Shown piece by piece: positions 1-5,752 of a stretch of 5,769 nt of DNA. The stretch is from NCBI GenBank assembly GCA_947505055.1, contig CANNLO010000315.1, forward strand, positions 1-5,769, written 5' to 3'. A program made the translations under genes and the position numbers. Origin of the DNA: Methylococcaceae bacterium. Lineage in GTDB: Bacteria; Pseudomonadota; Gammaproteobacteria; Methylococcales; Methylomonadaceae. The first letter of the stretch is position 1. Every line of letters begins with the position of its first letter. Under the pieces are notes generated by a model, which did no database searches, was not told the DNA's origin, and was given only the letters and a program-made list of their open reading frames with translations.

Positions 1-529
1 ATTGCATAGTGAAGACTACAAATCTCGTTATGCCGATAACCTTAGCAAAGAATTGCCACGAATCCCTTGTGTAAAAAAAGCCGCTGATTTTTGGACATTT
101 AGCAAAGCAGGTCGTGAATTAGCAGAATGGCATATTAATTATGAAACCGTCACACCCTATACCGTTAGTTTTGCAGGTGGCAATATGGCGTTGAAGTTAC
201 TGGATGATGCCGACTTTAGAGTTACTCAAATGAAGTTTGCCAGCAAAGCTGATAAAACTACCGTGGTATATAACAATAAAATCACAATGACAGATATTCC
301 TTTAGAGGCTTATGATTACGTGGTAAATAGCAAACCCGCACTTGAATGGGTAATGGAACGCCAAGCCGTCACCACCCACAAAGACAGCGGCATCGTCAAT
401 GATGCTAATGACTGGGCAATCGACACAATGCATAACCCTCGCTATCCACTAGAGCTATTTCAGCGTGTGATTACTGTGAGTTTAGAAACAATGAAAATTG
501 TGAACTCACTACCTAAGTTAGATATTTGA
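1..529 (+). CDS. Type ISP-like restriction-modification/helicase protein, C-terminal end (5' partial)
   Basis: The reading frame is already open at the left edge, so this is the last 175 or so residues of a longer protein; the TTG at position 2 is not a real start. The segment reads as the C-terminal specificity region of type ISP (LlaGI/LlaBIII-like) single-chain restriction-modification enzymes, in which nuclease, helicase, adenine methyltransferase and target-recognition parts lie in one polypeptide of about 1,500 residues. Recognisable signatures are LPRIP, then FWTFSKAGRELAEWHINYE, a later IPLEAYDYVVN, the block ALEWVMERQAV followed by KDSGIVNDANDWA, and the terminal NPRYPLELFQRVITVSLETM. 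These are family patterns recalled from knowledge, not from a search. Catalytic motifs lie upstream of the window, so whether the enzyme is intact cannot be judged. The stop is 1 nt before the helicase start, which implies co-transcription and translational coupling. Confidence 0.82.
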   Translation, partial: LHSEDYKSRYADNLSKELPRIPCVKKAADFWTFSKAGRELAEWHINYETVTPYTVSFAGGNMALKLLDDADFRVTQMKFASKADKTTVVYNNKITMTDIPLEAYDYVVNSKPALEWVMERQAVTTHKDSGIVNDANDWAIDTMHNPRYPLELFQRVITVSLETMKIVNSLPKLDI

Positions 530-530
530 T

Positions 531-1964
531 ATGAGCCTTCTCGATAAGCTAAGGGGTCTGGTAGGTGCAAAACCAGTGGACCTTGATGTTGCTCGAGAAG
601 CTGCTACAAGAACGAGTGCTGTCCAGCCCCCAGCAAAAGCCAATATAAAAGAGCCTGAAGCTGATTTAGCTATTGAAATTACTGAAGATTACAGAGCTGT
701 TATTACCGCAATAGAAAATAAGGAATCTGTTGTTTTTGTTAGTGGCAGTGCAGGTACGGGTAAAACAACACTAATCAAATATCTAATGCACAAATACGCT
801 GGTGGAGTGGTAGTGGTTGCCCCAACAGGCGTTGCTGCCCTTCAAGTCGGTGGGGTTACAATTAATTCGTTCTTTAAGTTGCCTCCAAGAATCATTTTTC
901 CAGAAACGGACATTAAAAAGCTTTTTGACCGTAAACTTTATGCATCAATAAGGCTTTTAATCATTGATGAAATCTCGATGGTTAGAGCCGATACTCTTGA
1001 TGCAATAAACGAATTTTTAAAATTAAATGGCCCGCAAGAAGGTATCGATTTTGGTGGAGTTCAACTGCTGTTAGTGGGTGACTTGTTTCAATTGCCACCT
1101 GTAGTGACATCTGAAGATATGAAAGTCCTTATTTCTCGTGAATATAAATCACCTTTCTTCTTCGCCGCTCAGTCACTCTACAAAAAGCACATGGTAATGG
1201 TTGAACTTCAAAAAGTCTTCAGGCAAAAAGAAGCCAGTTTTTCTAAACTGCTAAGTCATCTTCGTTTGAATGATGATACAGAAAACGTTATCAATGAGTT
1301 CAATAGCCAATGTTATAAAGAAGGTGCTGACAGCAATCCTGATGCAATTACTGTAACAACAACTAATAATAAAGCAGATTTAATTAATAGCACTGAATTA
1401 AAAAATTTAGCAGGGCCGCTATTTACCTATACCGGCGTTATAGAAGGTAAGTTTAATGTCGACGAAAAGAACCTGCCTTCCCCTATGAATTTGGCTATTA
1501 AAGTTGGCTCACAAGTAATGTTTACCGCCAACTCGCCTTCGATGCCTAGAAAATGGGTGAATGGTACGCTTGGTAAAGTTAAAGAAATTACTTTCGGCAG
1601 CGTCCTGGTTGAGATTGAAAAAGACAATCAAACGATTACAGTCGATGTGCCTAAGTTTGAATGGAAATCGTACGCGTATAAACTTAACCCAGATACGCAA
1701 AAAATTGAGCCTGTAGAGATAGGGGTATATAGGCAGGTGCCATTAATGCTAGCTTGGGCAGTGACTATACATAAAAGTCAAGGCAAAACAATTGATAAAA
1801 TTAATGTCGATTTATCTCACGGAGCTTTTGCATCAGGGCAGACATACGTTGCATTAAGTCGATGTCCTACTATTGACGGTATTTCTTTAGCCAGACCAAT
1901 TAAATTAAGTGACGTTAAATGTGACGCTGAAATTATAAGGTTTTACGAGGCTGTTACTAGTTAA
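531..1964 (+). CDS. PIF1-like superfamily 1B DNA helicase
   Basis: A 477-residue ATP-dependent DNA helicase of the PIF1/RecD-like group, predicted to be cytoplasmic. All the core motifs are visible: Walker A SGSAGTGKTT at residues 71-80 (catalytic K78), motif Ia APTGVAALQVGG at 97-108, Walker B LLIIDEISM at 142-150 (D146, E147), motif III LLVGDLFQLPP at 180-190, motif IV with VFRQ and R231, and motifs V/VI comprising AVTIHKSQGKT at 410-420 and YVALSRC at 439-445. The first 50 or so residues are a low-complexity leader with no recognised domain. The length suits a minimal bacterial PIF1-like helicase without accessory domains. The ATG lies 1 nt after the preceding stop and has no strong Shine-Dalgarno, so it probably depends on coupled translation. 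PIF1 enzymes are known for 5'-3' unwinding, including of G-quadruplexes and R-loops. A role supporting the upstream restriction-modification protein is inferred from position only. Confidence 0.93.
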   Translation: MSLLDKLRGLVGAKPVDLDVAREAATRTSAVQPPAKANIKEPEADLAIEITEDYRAVITAIENKESVVFVSGSAGTGKTTLIKYLMHKYAGGVVVVAPTGVAALQVGGVTINSFFKLPPRIIFPETDIKKLFDRKLYASIRLLIIDEISMVRADTLDAINEFLKLNGPQEGIDFGGVQLLLVGDLFQLPPVVTSEDMKVLISREYKSPFFFAAQSLYKKHMVMVELQKVFRQKEASFSKLLSHLRLNDDTENVINEFNSQCYKEGADSNPDAITVTTTNNKADLINSTELKNLAGPLFTYTGVIEGKFNVDEKNLPSPMNLAIKVGSQVMFTANSPSMPRKWVNGTLGKVKEITFGSVLVEIEKDNQTITVDVPKFEWKSYAYKLNPDTQKIEPVEIGVYRQVPLMLAWAVTIHKSQGKTIDKINVDLSHGAFASGQTYVALSRCPTIDGISLARPIKLSDVKCDAEIIRFYEAVTS

Positions 1965-1968
1965 AAAC

Positions 1969-1972
1969 GAGG
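1969..1972 (+). promoter_or_regulatory. Ribosome binding site deciding the start of the DUF413-like gene
   Basis: GAGG lies 8 nt before the ATG at 1981 but only 2 nt before an in-frame TTG at 1975. The spacing favours the ATG and removes two residues from the longest reading. Confidence 0.65.
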
Positions 1973-1980
1973 TCTTGATT

Positions 1981-2622
1981 ATGGATGAAAATCTAGAAGA
2001 GAGCTTAAAGAAATTGGTTGAAGGACAGCGGCTCCCTCAAAATGGTATGGAGGTTCATTTTCTTAAAGTCATCAAAGGAATGAATGCGCCTTGCACCGCA
2101 GAAGAAAAACAATGGTATAGCTGGTGGCAATCGTATTCCAATACGCAAAAACATGACGTTGTAAGTGTCAACCCTCCAATGCCAACGGCTGAACAAGCTA
2201 AAAGAATAGCTCATTACAATTTACTGGTTGAACAGTTTAAAAAAACAAACGAATTTAACAAGATGCCAGTTAAGAAGGCTGTAGATTTAAGAATACCCGT
2301 AATGCAATCTAAAAAGTCAGATTACTATAAATCGGCAAAGATTAGGGCAAACGCTCGTTATACTGACACTAGATATAAAAAGGCACCTTTAAGTCCCAAT
2401 CAAGAGCGCATGCTAAAAGAAAAAGAAGCTGCAATTTTGAGGGCAGCTGAGAATGGGCCAAAACCTCAGCCAATACCAATATCAGAAAGAGAATTGTTAA
2501 AACTTAAAGCTAAAGGGCCTACAAATTATACGGTAGATGAGGGCATTGGCGGCACTCGTGAAGATAACAAGAAAATGCGCAATCAACTTTGGGGGGATAT
2601 CGTCAATCGCGGGCGCAAGTAA
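1981..2622 (+). CDS. Basic protein with DUF413/MaoP-like N-terminal domain
   Basis: A 213-residue, lysine- and arginine-rich protein starting at the ATG chosen by the GAGG site upstream, 16 bp after the helicase stop. Residues 12-48 follow the spacing of the MaoP (YifE, DUF413) core without a gap: GQRLP at 15-19, F27, V30, G33, P37, T39, E42-K43, W45 and W48. The E. coli MaoP pattern used for comparison is recalled from memory. E. coli MaoP helps organise the Ori macrodomain of the chromosome, so DNA association is conceivable, but this protein is about twice as long. The remainder has many charged residues, an LSPNQERMLKEKEAA helical stretch near 138-152, and a conserved-looking tail containing GIGGTREDN. 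No signal peptide or membrane segment is visible. Its place as third gene behind a restriction-modification protein and a PIF1-like helicase suggests an accessory role in the same system; its actual function is unknown. Confidence 0.8.
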   Translation: MDENLEESLKKLVEGQRLPQNGMEVHFLKVIKGMNAPCTAEEKQWYSWWQSYSNTQKHDVVSVNPPMPTAEQAKRIAHYNLLVEQFKKTNEFNKMPVKKAVDLRIPVMQSKKSDYYKSAKIRANARYTDTRYKKAPLSPNQERMLKEKEAAILRAAENGPKPQPIPISERELLKLKAKGPTNYTVDEGIGGTREDNKKMRNQLWGDIVNRGRK

Positions 2623-2659
2623 ATACATATAGTATGTGGTGCAAATTTTTAGCTTACTA

Positions 2660-2665
2660 AAGGAG
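2660..2665 (+). promoter_or_regulatory. Strong Shine-Dalgarno deciding the start of the DUF2628 gene
   Basis: AAGGAG sits 8 nt before the ATG at 2674. An in-frame GTG at 2665 overlaps this site and so cannot be the start. It is the strongest ribosome site in the window and fits the first gene of a new transcription or translation unit. Confidence 0.8.
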
Positions 2666-2673
2666 TGACAGTA

Positions 2674-3066
2674 ATGGCTAGTTATGATGTTTTTATAGAT
2701 GCGAATGGTAGGCGATATGCAATTAAAGCTGGCTATAATTTTTTCGCATTTTTCTTCAGTTATATATGGGCTTTATTTTCAAAGTTATGGGTCATAGCAA
2801 TTGTCCTCTTGATGGTGAGCGCAGCTTTAAACAAATTATTTAATTATTCCATTGAAAAATACTACGCAATAGAGAACCCGATTTATTTGTTCATCGCTTT
2901 AGTAATATTAGGGACAATATTTTACATTATGTATAACATCGGAAAATTTGGTAACAAATGGCTTAAGGATGATATGGTAAAGCGAGGATACGAACATCTT
3001 GGTTGCCTTGAAGCTAAATCCAAAAATGAAGCCATTGAAAAACTAAAAAGCTACGTAAGCGAGTAA
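2674..3066 (+). CDS. DUF2628 family inner-membrane protein
   Basis: A 130-residue protein read from the ATG served by the AAGGAG site. It matches the DUF2628 pattern: a short soluble N-terminus, then AIKAGYNFFAFFFSYIWALFSKLW at residues 16-39 in two parts (AGYNFFAFFF and YIWALFSKLW), the characteristic aromatic stretch with a conserved W-A-L and L-W. Hydrophobic segments are about 22-52, possibly a hairpin of two short helices, and 70-91. After these comes GNKWLKDDMVKRGYEHLG at 93-110 and an AKSKNEAIEKL tail at 114-124, also typical of the family. The function of DUF2628 proteins is not established. It is the first gene of a compact three-gene run whose other products are also membrane or exported proteins, with the next gene starting 3 nt after its stop. 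The family assignment comes from pattern recognition, not a search. Confidence 0.85.
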   Translation: MASYDVFIDANGRRYAIKAGYNFFAFFFSYIWALFSKLWVIAIVLLMVSAALNKLFNYSIEKYYAIENPIYLFIALVILGTIFYIMYNIGKFGNKWLKDDMVKRGYEHLGCLEAKSKNEAIEKLKSYVSE

Positions 3067-3069
3067 CGT

Positions 3070-3636
3070 GTGTCTAACGTGAAATCGATAACAGCCTTAT
3101 GCTTGCTGACATTATTGTGGCTAGTAGTCTGGGCATTTATCGCACTTTACGCTGCATCCTTTTATTCTTCAGTATTTAGCTACTCAAGAATTACCGCCAG
3201 TTTTTACCAGTGTCTTAACATCAACTTGTTTAGAACGGGGTTATACCTAGTTCTTTTCTACGGACAGTTGTTGATATTTAAAGCTGTTGCTGGTGGTCAA
3301 TCAAGGCTAGTGGACTACTTCAAAATACCTTTTAGCTTTGCTGTAATAAAAAGAAACTTACTTCAGTTAAATGGATTGAAAAATCAGCCGCCTAATTCTA
3401 ATCTAAAGCTGCTTATAAAAAACTTAATCTGGATTTCTTACTGGTACTTTATAAGCTTCACTATTTTCTGGTCAACGTTAGGTCATTTTATGGGCGACTG
3501 TGATGATGGGGATTTAGAATGTACTTGCAACAACCTGCCCTACTTACTTCCTGTCTTCTTGACCACACTGATAGTCGGTTGCTTGTTTATAACGGTTACA
3601 AACCTTAAAAAAACAATGGGTTTTAGAAAGATTTAA
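3070..3636 (+). CDS. Four-helix membrane protein with extracytoplasmic cysteines, unknown function
   Basis: A 188-residue protein with a GTG start 3 nt after the preceding stop. No family is recognised. Hydrophobic segments lie at about 8-30, 53-73, 117-138 and 157-177. The long central loop (74-116) is rich in Lys and Arg and the C-terminus ends in basic residues, so the positive-inside rule places both termini and this loop in the cytoplasm. The loop between helices 3 and 4 (about 139-156) is acidic and carries C144, C151 and C153. The loop between helices 1 and 2 carries C48. Four cysteines facing the periplasm could form disulfides, but this is inference. A purine-rich AGCGAG just upstream is a weak ribosome site, so initiation is probably coupled to the DUF2628 gene. 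The stop is 1 nt before the ATG of the Sel1 gene. Confidence 0.8.
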   Translation: MSNVKSITALCLLTLLWLVVWAFIALYAASFYSSVFSYSRITASFYQCLNINLFRTGLYLVLFYGQLLIFKAVAGGQSRLVDYFKIPFSFAVIKRNLLQLNGLKNQPPNSNLKLLIKNLIWISYWYFISFTIFWSTLGHFMGDCDDGDLECTCNNLPYLLPVFLTTLIVGCLFITVTNLKKTMGFRKI

Positions 3637-3637
3637 T

Positions 3638-4945
3638 ATGAAAAAATTAATCACATCATTACTAATAGCTTTGCTGTTTACGTCTATTAGTGTGTATGCA
3701 AATGGTAATAAGGGGGAATTTTTTAAAGCCTATAATGCAGGGGACTATACTCAAGCATTTGAACTGCTTAAGCCGCTAGATTTAAATGATGACCCTAATG
3801 TGCAAAGTTTGCTGGGTTATATGTATGCAGAAGGAAAAGGAGTGACACAAAATTACACTGAAGCAGTTAGGTGGTATAGATTAGCGGCCGCTCAAGGCTT
3901 GGCTGTTGCACAACTCAACTTAGGCGCCATCTACGTCAGTGGTAGGGGGGCTCCTCAAGACTATGCTGAAGCAGTGAGGCTGTTTGAATTAGCCGCAGCG
4001 CAAAATATCGTTGCTGCGCAAGCTTGGATGGGTTATATGTATGCAGAAGGAAAAGGAGTGACACAAAATTACACTGAAGCAGTTAGGTGGTATAGATTAG
4101 CGGCCGCTCAAGGAGACACCACGGCAAAAAATGTTATTTTGCTTATAGAAAGTAAAATTGAAAAATGTAACCGTATTGGGCTAAAGCTTGATAAAGACGG
4201 GCACTGCGTCACAAAAGAGTATGTTGAAAGAGACGATACAAAAAGCGATTCCCCAAAACTGCAGGAAGAGGCCAAGGCTTCCAGCAAGTACTATGAATAT
4301 AAAGCGATTAATGAAAAAGAGTTTGCAAACAGAAAGGAAGTCGAAACCGCATATGACCCAAGCGGAAAAGGTGGATATACCCCTGAAAAAATAAGCTCTG
4401 CTAGTAGTGCAGTAGCTTTTAGTGATTTACAAAGCGCAAAAAAACAATGCGCAGAGCTTGGGTTCAAACCAAAAACCGAGAAATTTGGCTCTTGTGTTTT
4501 AGAGCTAAGAAAAAGAAGCCAAAACAATCAGAGCGCCACAATACAACCGCAGAAAAATCCGGTTCAATCCCAATTTAAACCTATAGGTGATGGGTCTTCG
4601 GATGATGCAACTTGTCAGCGCTATGGGTTCACACCACAAACAGATGCCTACGGGCAATGTCGAATGCAGATTGATAATGCAAAAAGGGAAATGCAAGCTC
4701 AGCAAGCTCAATATGCTGAACAACAAAAACAATACCAAGATGAGGTTTATAGGCAACGGTCGCTTAAGCAGGCGGAGTTTTTTGCGAGGTTTGGTTCTGG
4801 GGAAACGCCTAATGAAGCGTTAATAAACACTTGGGGTAATGGTGTAGTTAAGCCAAGGAAACTTCCTACTACTAGAACATATATTTTGCCGGGTGGGCGA
4901 GTAATGAGTTGCACTACAACAGGTGATGTAACAAGCTGTCTTTAA
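3638..4945 (+). CDS. Secreted Sel1-like repeat (SLR) protein with C-terminal cysteine modules
   Basis: A 435-residue exported protein. Residues 1-21 form a Sec signal peptide (MKKLITSLLIALLF core, probable cleavage after VYA at 19-21). Residues 25-165 hold helical repeats: a partial TPR-like unit (AYNAGDYTQAFELLKPL) then three Sel1 units of 36 residues, with LGYMYAEGKGV, LGAIYVSGRGA and MGYMYAEGKGV as their first helices and AAAQG/AAAQN endings. Sel1 repeats usually mediate protein-protein contacts. After a charged linker come two related two-cysteine modules with identical spacing, C271-GF-C286 and C326-GF-C341, then a Gln-rich likely coiled coil (346-380) and a final MSCTTTGDVTSC segment with C425 and C434. 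C177 and C190 may be a diverged relative of the module. The start is the ATG 1 nt after the upstream stop. The ligand and the process served are unknown; a periplasmic scaffold for the two upstream membrane proteins is a reasonable guess. Confidence 0.9.
   Translation: MKKLITSLLIALLFTSISVYANGNKGEFFKAYNAGDYTQAFELLKPLDLNDDPNVQSLLGYMYAEGKGVTQNYTEAVRWYRLAAAQGLAVAQLNLGAIYVSGRGAPQDYAEAVRLFELAAAQNIVAAQAWMGYMYAEGKGVTQNYTEAVRWYRLAAAQGDTTAKNVILLIESKIEKCNRIGLKLDKDGHCVTKEYVERDDTKSDSPKLQEEAKASSKYYEYKAINEKEFANRKEVETAYDPSGKGGYTPEKISSASSAVAFSDLQSAKKQCAELGFKPKTEKFGSCVLELRKRSQNNQSATIQPQKNPVQSQFKPIGDGSSDDATCQRYGFTPQTDAYGQCRMQIDNAKREMQAQQAQYAEQQKQYQDEVYRQRSLKQAEFFARFGSGETPNEALINTWGNGVVKPRKLPTTRTYILPGGRVMSCTTTGDVTSCL
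3813..3897 (+). repeat. 85-bp perfect direct repeat, copy 1 (Sel1 unit 1)
   Basis: Identical base for base to 4029-4113, at an offset of 216 bp (72 codons, two Sel1 units). It encodes residues 60-87, from GYMYAEGKGV to RLAAAQG. It contains a GCGGCCGC palindrome at 3884-3891. The flanks diverge sharply. Confidence 0.97.
4029..4113 (+). repeat. 85-bp perfect direct repeat, copy 2 (Sel1 unit 3)
   Basis: Second copy of the 3813-3897 sequence, encoding residues 132-159. The GCGGCCGC palindrome recurs at 4100-4107. The Sel1 unit between the two copies is related only at protein level, so this is a copy of unit 1 and not a run of uniform repeats. Confidence 0.97.
4436..4513 (+). repeat. Two-cysteine module, copy in Sel1 protein (inverted relative of 4978-5055)
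   Basis: Encodes AKKQCAELGFKPKTEK followed by FGSCVLELRK. The convergent gene ends with the same module on the opposite strand (4978-5055). Protein identity is high but the DNA has drifted at many third positions, so this is an old duplication or shared domain. A further, weaker copy is at 4607-4678 in the same gene. Confidence 0.85.
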
Positions 4946-4974
4946 ATTAACGAAACTTTAAAAATTAGATTAGG

Positions 4975-5430
4975 TTATTTGGTAAGTTCCAATACACATT
5001 CCCCATACTTTTCTGTATTGCGCTTAAAGCCGAGTTCATCGCACTGTTTTTTTGCATCATTGATAGTCATTTTGGCTACTTCTTCTATTGTAGCTGGCTG
5101 AAAGCTTTCTGCTGGCTCTGGAATACTAAGCGGTCTCTGAAATTCGTCTATTTTTGTAATACTAACTTCCGCACAAACAAACTCATATTCGTGATACTCC
5201 GACCCACAAAACAATAAGCATCCAGTAGATTTTCTATTTATAGTTGGCTGCCGTTTTCCAATCGAAGCACAATGTTGATTTGCTTTTTTAACTACTGAAT
5301 CATAACCACCTACGAGAAAGTGACTGTATATCAATCCACCCTTTCCATTATAGTTGTCATCAACTGCTGCTATAGCTGTGCAGGAAAAAAGCAGGGCCAT
5401 TAAATATAACGTAACTGAGAGTAACTTCAT
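4975..5430 (-). CDS. Small secreted cysteine-rich protein sharing the Sel1 protein's C-terminal module
   Basis: A 151-residue protein on the minus strand with an N-terminal signal peptide (hydrophobic residues 3-20, probable cleavage near AIAA at 19-22). An LFSC at 14-17 is a poor lipobox because of the Phe, so signal peptidase I processing is preferred. The mature part has an N-terminal cysteine region, KKANQHCASIGK then C71, C75 and EYEFVC with C86. This resembles small periplasmic proteins with an A-x3-C-x3-GK start and a Y-x-F-x-C end. A Pro/Glu-rich linker follows, and then a C-terminal module with C130 and C145 (AKKQCDELGFK, then TEKYGECVLEL) that closely matches residues 267-290 of the Sel1 protein. 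Six mature cysteines could make three disulfides. Its stop lies 29 bp from that of the Sel1 gene, facing it, with no clear hairpin between them. No good Shine-Dalgarno precedes the ATG. Function unknown. Confidence 0.82.
   Translation of the reverse strand: MKLLSVTLYLMALLFSCTAIAAVDDNYNGKGGLIYSHFLVGGYDSVVKKANQHCASIGKRQPTINRKSTGCLLFCGSEYHEYEFVCAEVSITKIDEFQRPLSIPEPAESFQPATIEEVAKMTINDAKKQCDELGFKRNTEKYGECVLELTK
4978..5055 (-). repeat. Two-cysteine module, copy ending the convergent gene
   Basis: Encodes AKKQCDELGFKRNTEK then YGECVLELTK, with the same 15-residue Cys-to-Cys distance as both copies in the Sel1 protein. Confidence 0.85.
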
Positions 5431-5535
5431 TATTTGTCTACATTTACCATTTAGCTAATATTAATCTTATCGGTATCAGATGCAATTAAAAATCACCTAA
5501 TCGTTCGTCCAAAACACAGTGTAAGTATAGTCAGA

Positions 5536-5610
5536 TGGGACCCAAATGAAAAATGGGGTGGTGGGGGTACGGTGGGTTCCGGGTATTGTACTTTTCAATA
5601 GGGGTACCCA
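5536..5610. repeat. Cluster of GGGTACC-like short sites, possible recombinase arm sites
   Basis: TGGGACCCA at 5536-5544, GGGTAC at 5565-5570, TGGGTTCC at 5573-5580 and GGGTACCC at 5602-5609 are variants of one short, partly palindromic word. Similar clustered words occur at the ends of tyrosine-integrase elements as arm-type binding sites. No integrase gene, tRNA or core attachment site is visible here, so the role is a suggestion only. Confidence 0.3.
5555..5583 (+). other. Putative G-quadruplex motif
   Basis: Four G tracts of 4, 5, 3 and 3 bases are separated by loops TGGT, TACGGT and TTCC. This satisfies the canonical G3+N1-7 pattern. A fifth tract (GGGG) follows at 5601-5604. This stands out in otherwise AT-rich DNA. 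Whether it folds in the cell is not shown. Confidence 0.7.
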
Positions 5611-5726
5611 GTAGGAATATCACTCGGCGCTTCGTAAACTGACACCGGTTCCTATGTTATTTGGGACGCGATTTTAATATCAAGTACAATATGATTGAAG
5701 ACCTGCGTACCAATTATGCAGTAAAC

Positions 5727-5752
5727 AAAAGCTGGCATATGCTGGCTTTTTT
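5727..5752 (+). terminator. Rho-independent terminator-like hairpin
   Basis: AAAAGCTGGC pairs with GCTGGCTTTT around an ATAT loop. This gives a 10-bp stem that includes two G-U wobbles, and a run of six T follows on the plus strand. On the minus strand the stem is followed by the weaker TTTTGTTT, so it may act in both directions. No plus-strand gene directly precedes it; it could end an untranslated RNA or serve a gene beyond the right edge. Confidence 0.6.

Noticed and set aside
1427..1700. Minus-strand open frames inside the helicase gene
   Set aside because: They overlap well-conserved helicase coding sequence on the other strand and show no family pattern, so they are shadows.
2625..2637. 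Short inverted repeat ACATA-TAG-TATGT with a TATAGT that resembles a -10 box, before the DUF2628 gene
   Set aside because: Only 5-bp arms, AT-rich, and no -35-like hexamer at a suitable distance. It is insufficient for an operator or promoter call, although a promoter in this gap remains possible.
3813..4113. CRISPR-like spaced repeat
   Set aside because: There are only two copies, they are coding and in frame, and the intervening sequence is another Sel1 unit.
4188..4823. Alternative-frame open frames on both strands inside the Sel1 protein gene
   Set aside because: They lie within a continuous reading frame whose cysteine modules are conserved, have no ribosome sites, and show no recognisable products.
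4946..4974. Bidirectional terminator between the converging Sel1 and small secreted protein genes
   Set aside because: The 29-bp gap is AT-rich but no stem-loop with GC pairing could be drawn.
5458..5485. Candidate minus-strand promoter for the small secreted protein (TTGCAT, 16 bp, TAATAT)
   Set aside because: Only three and four consensus matches in AT-rich DNA, which is too weak to report as a feature.
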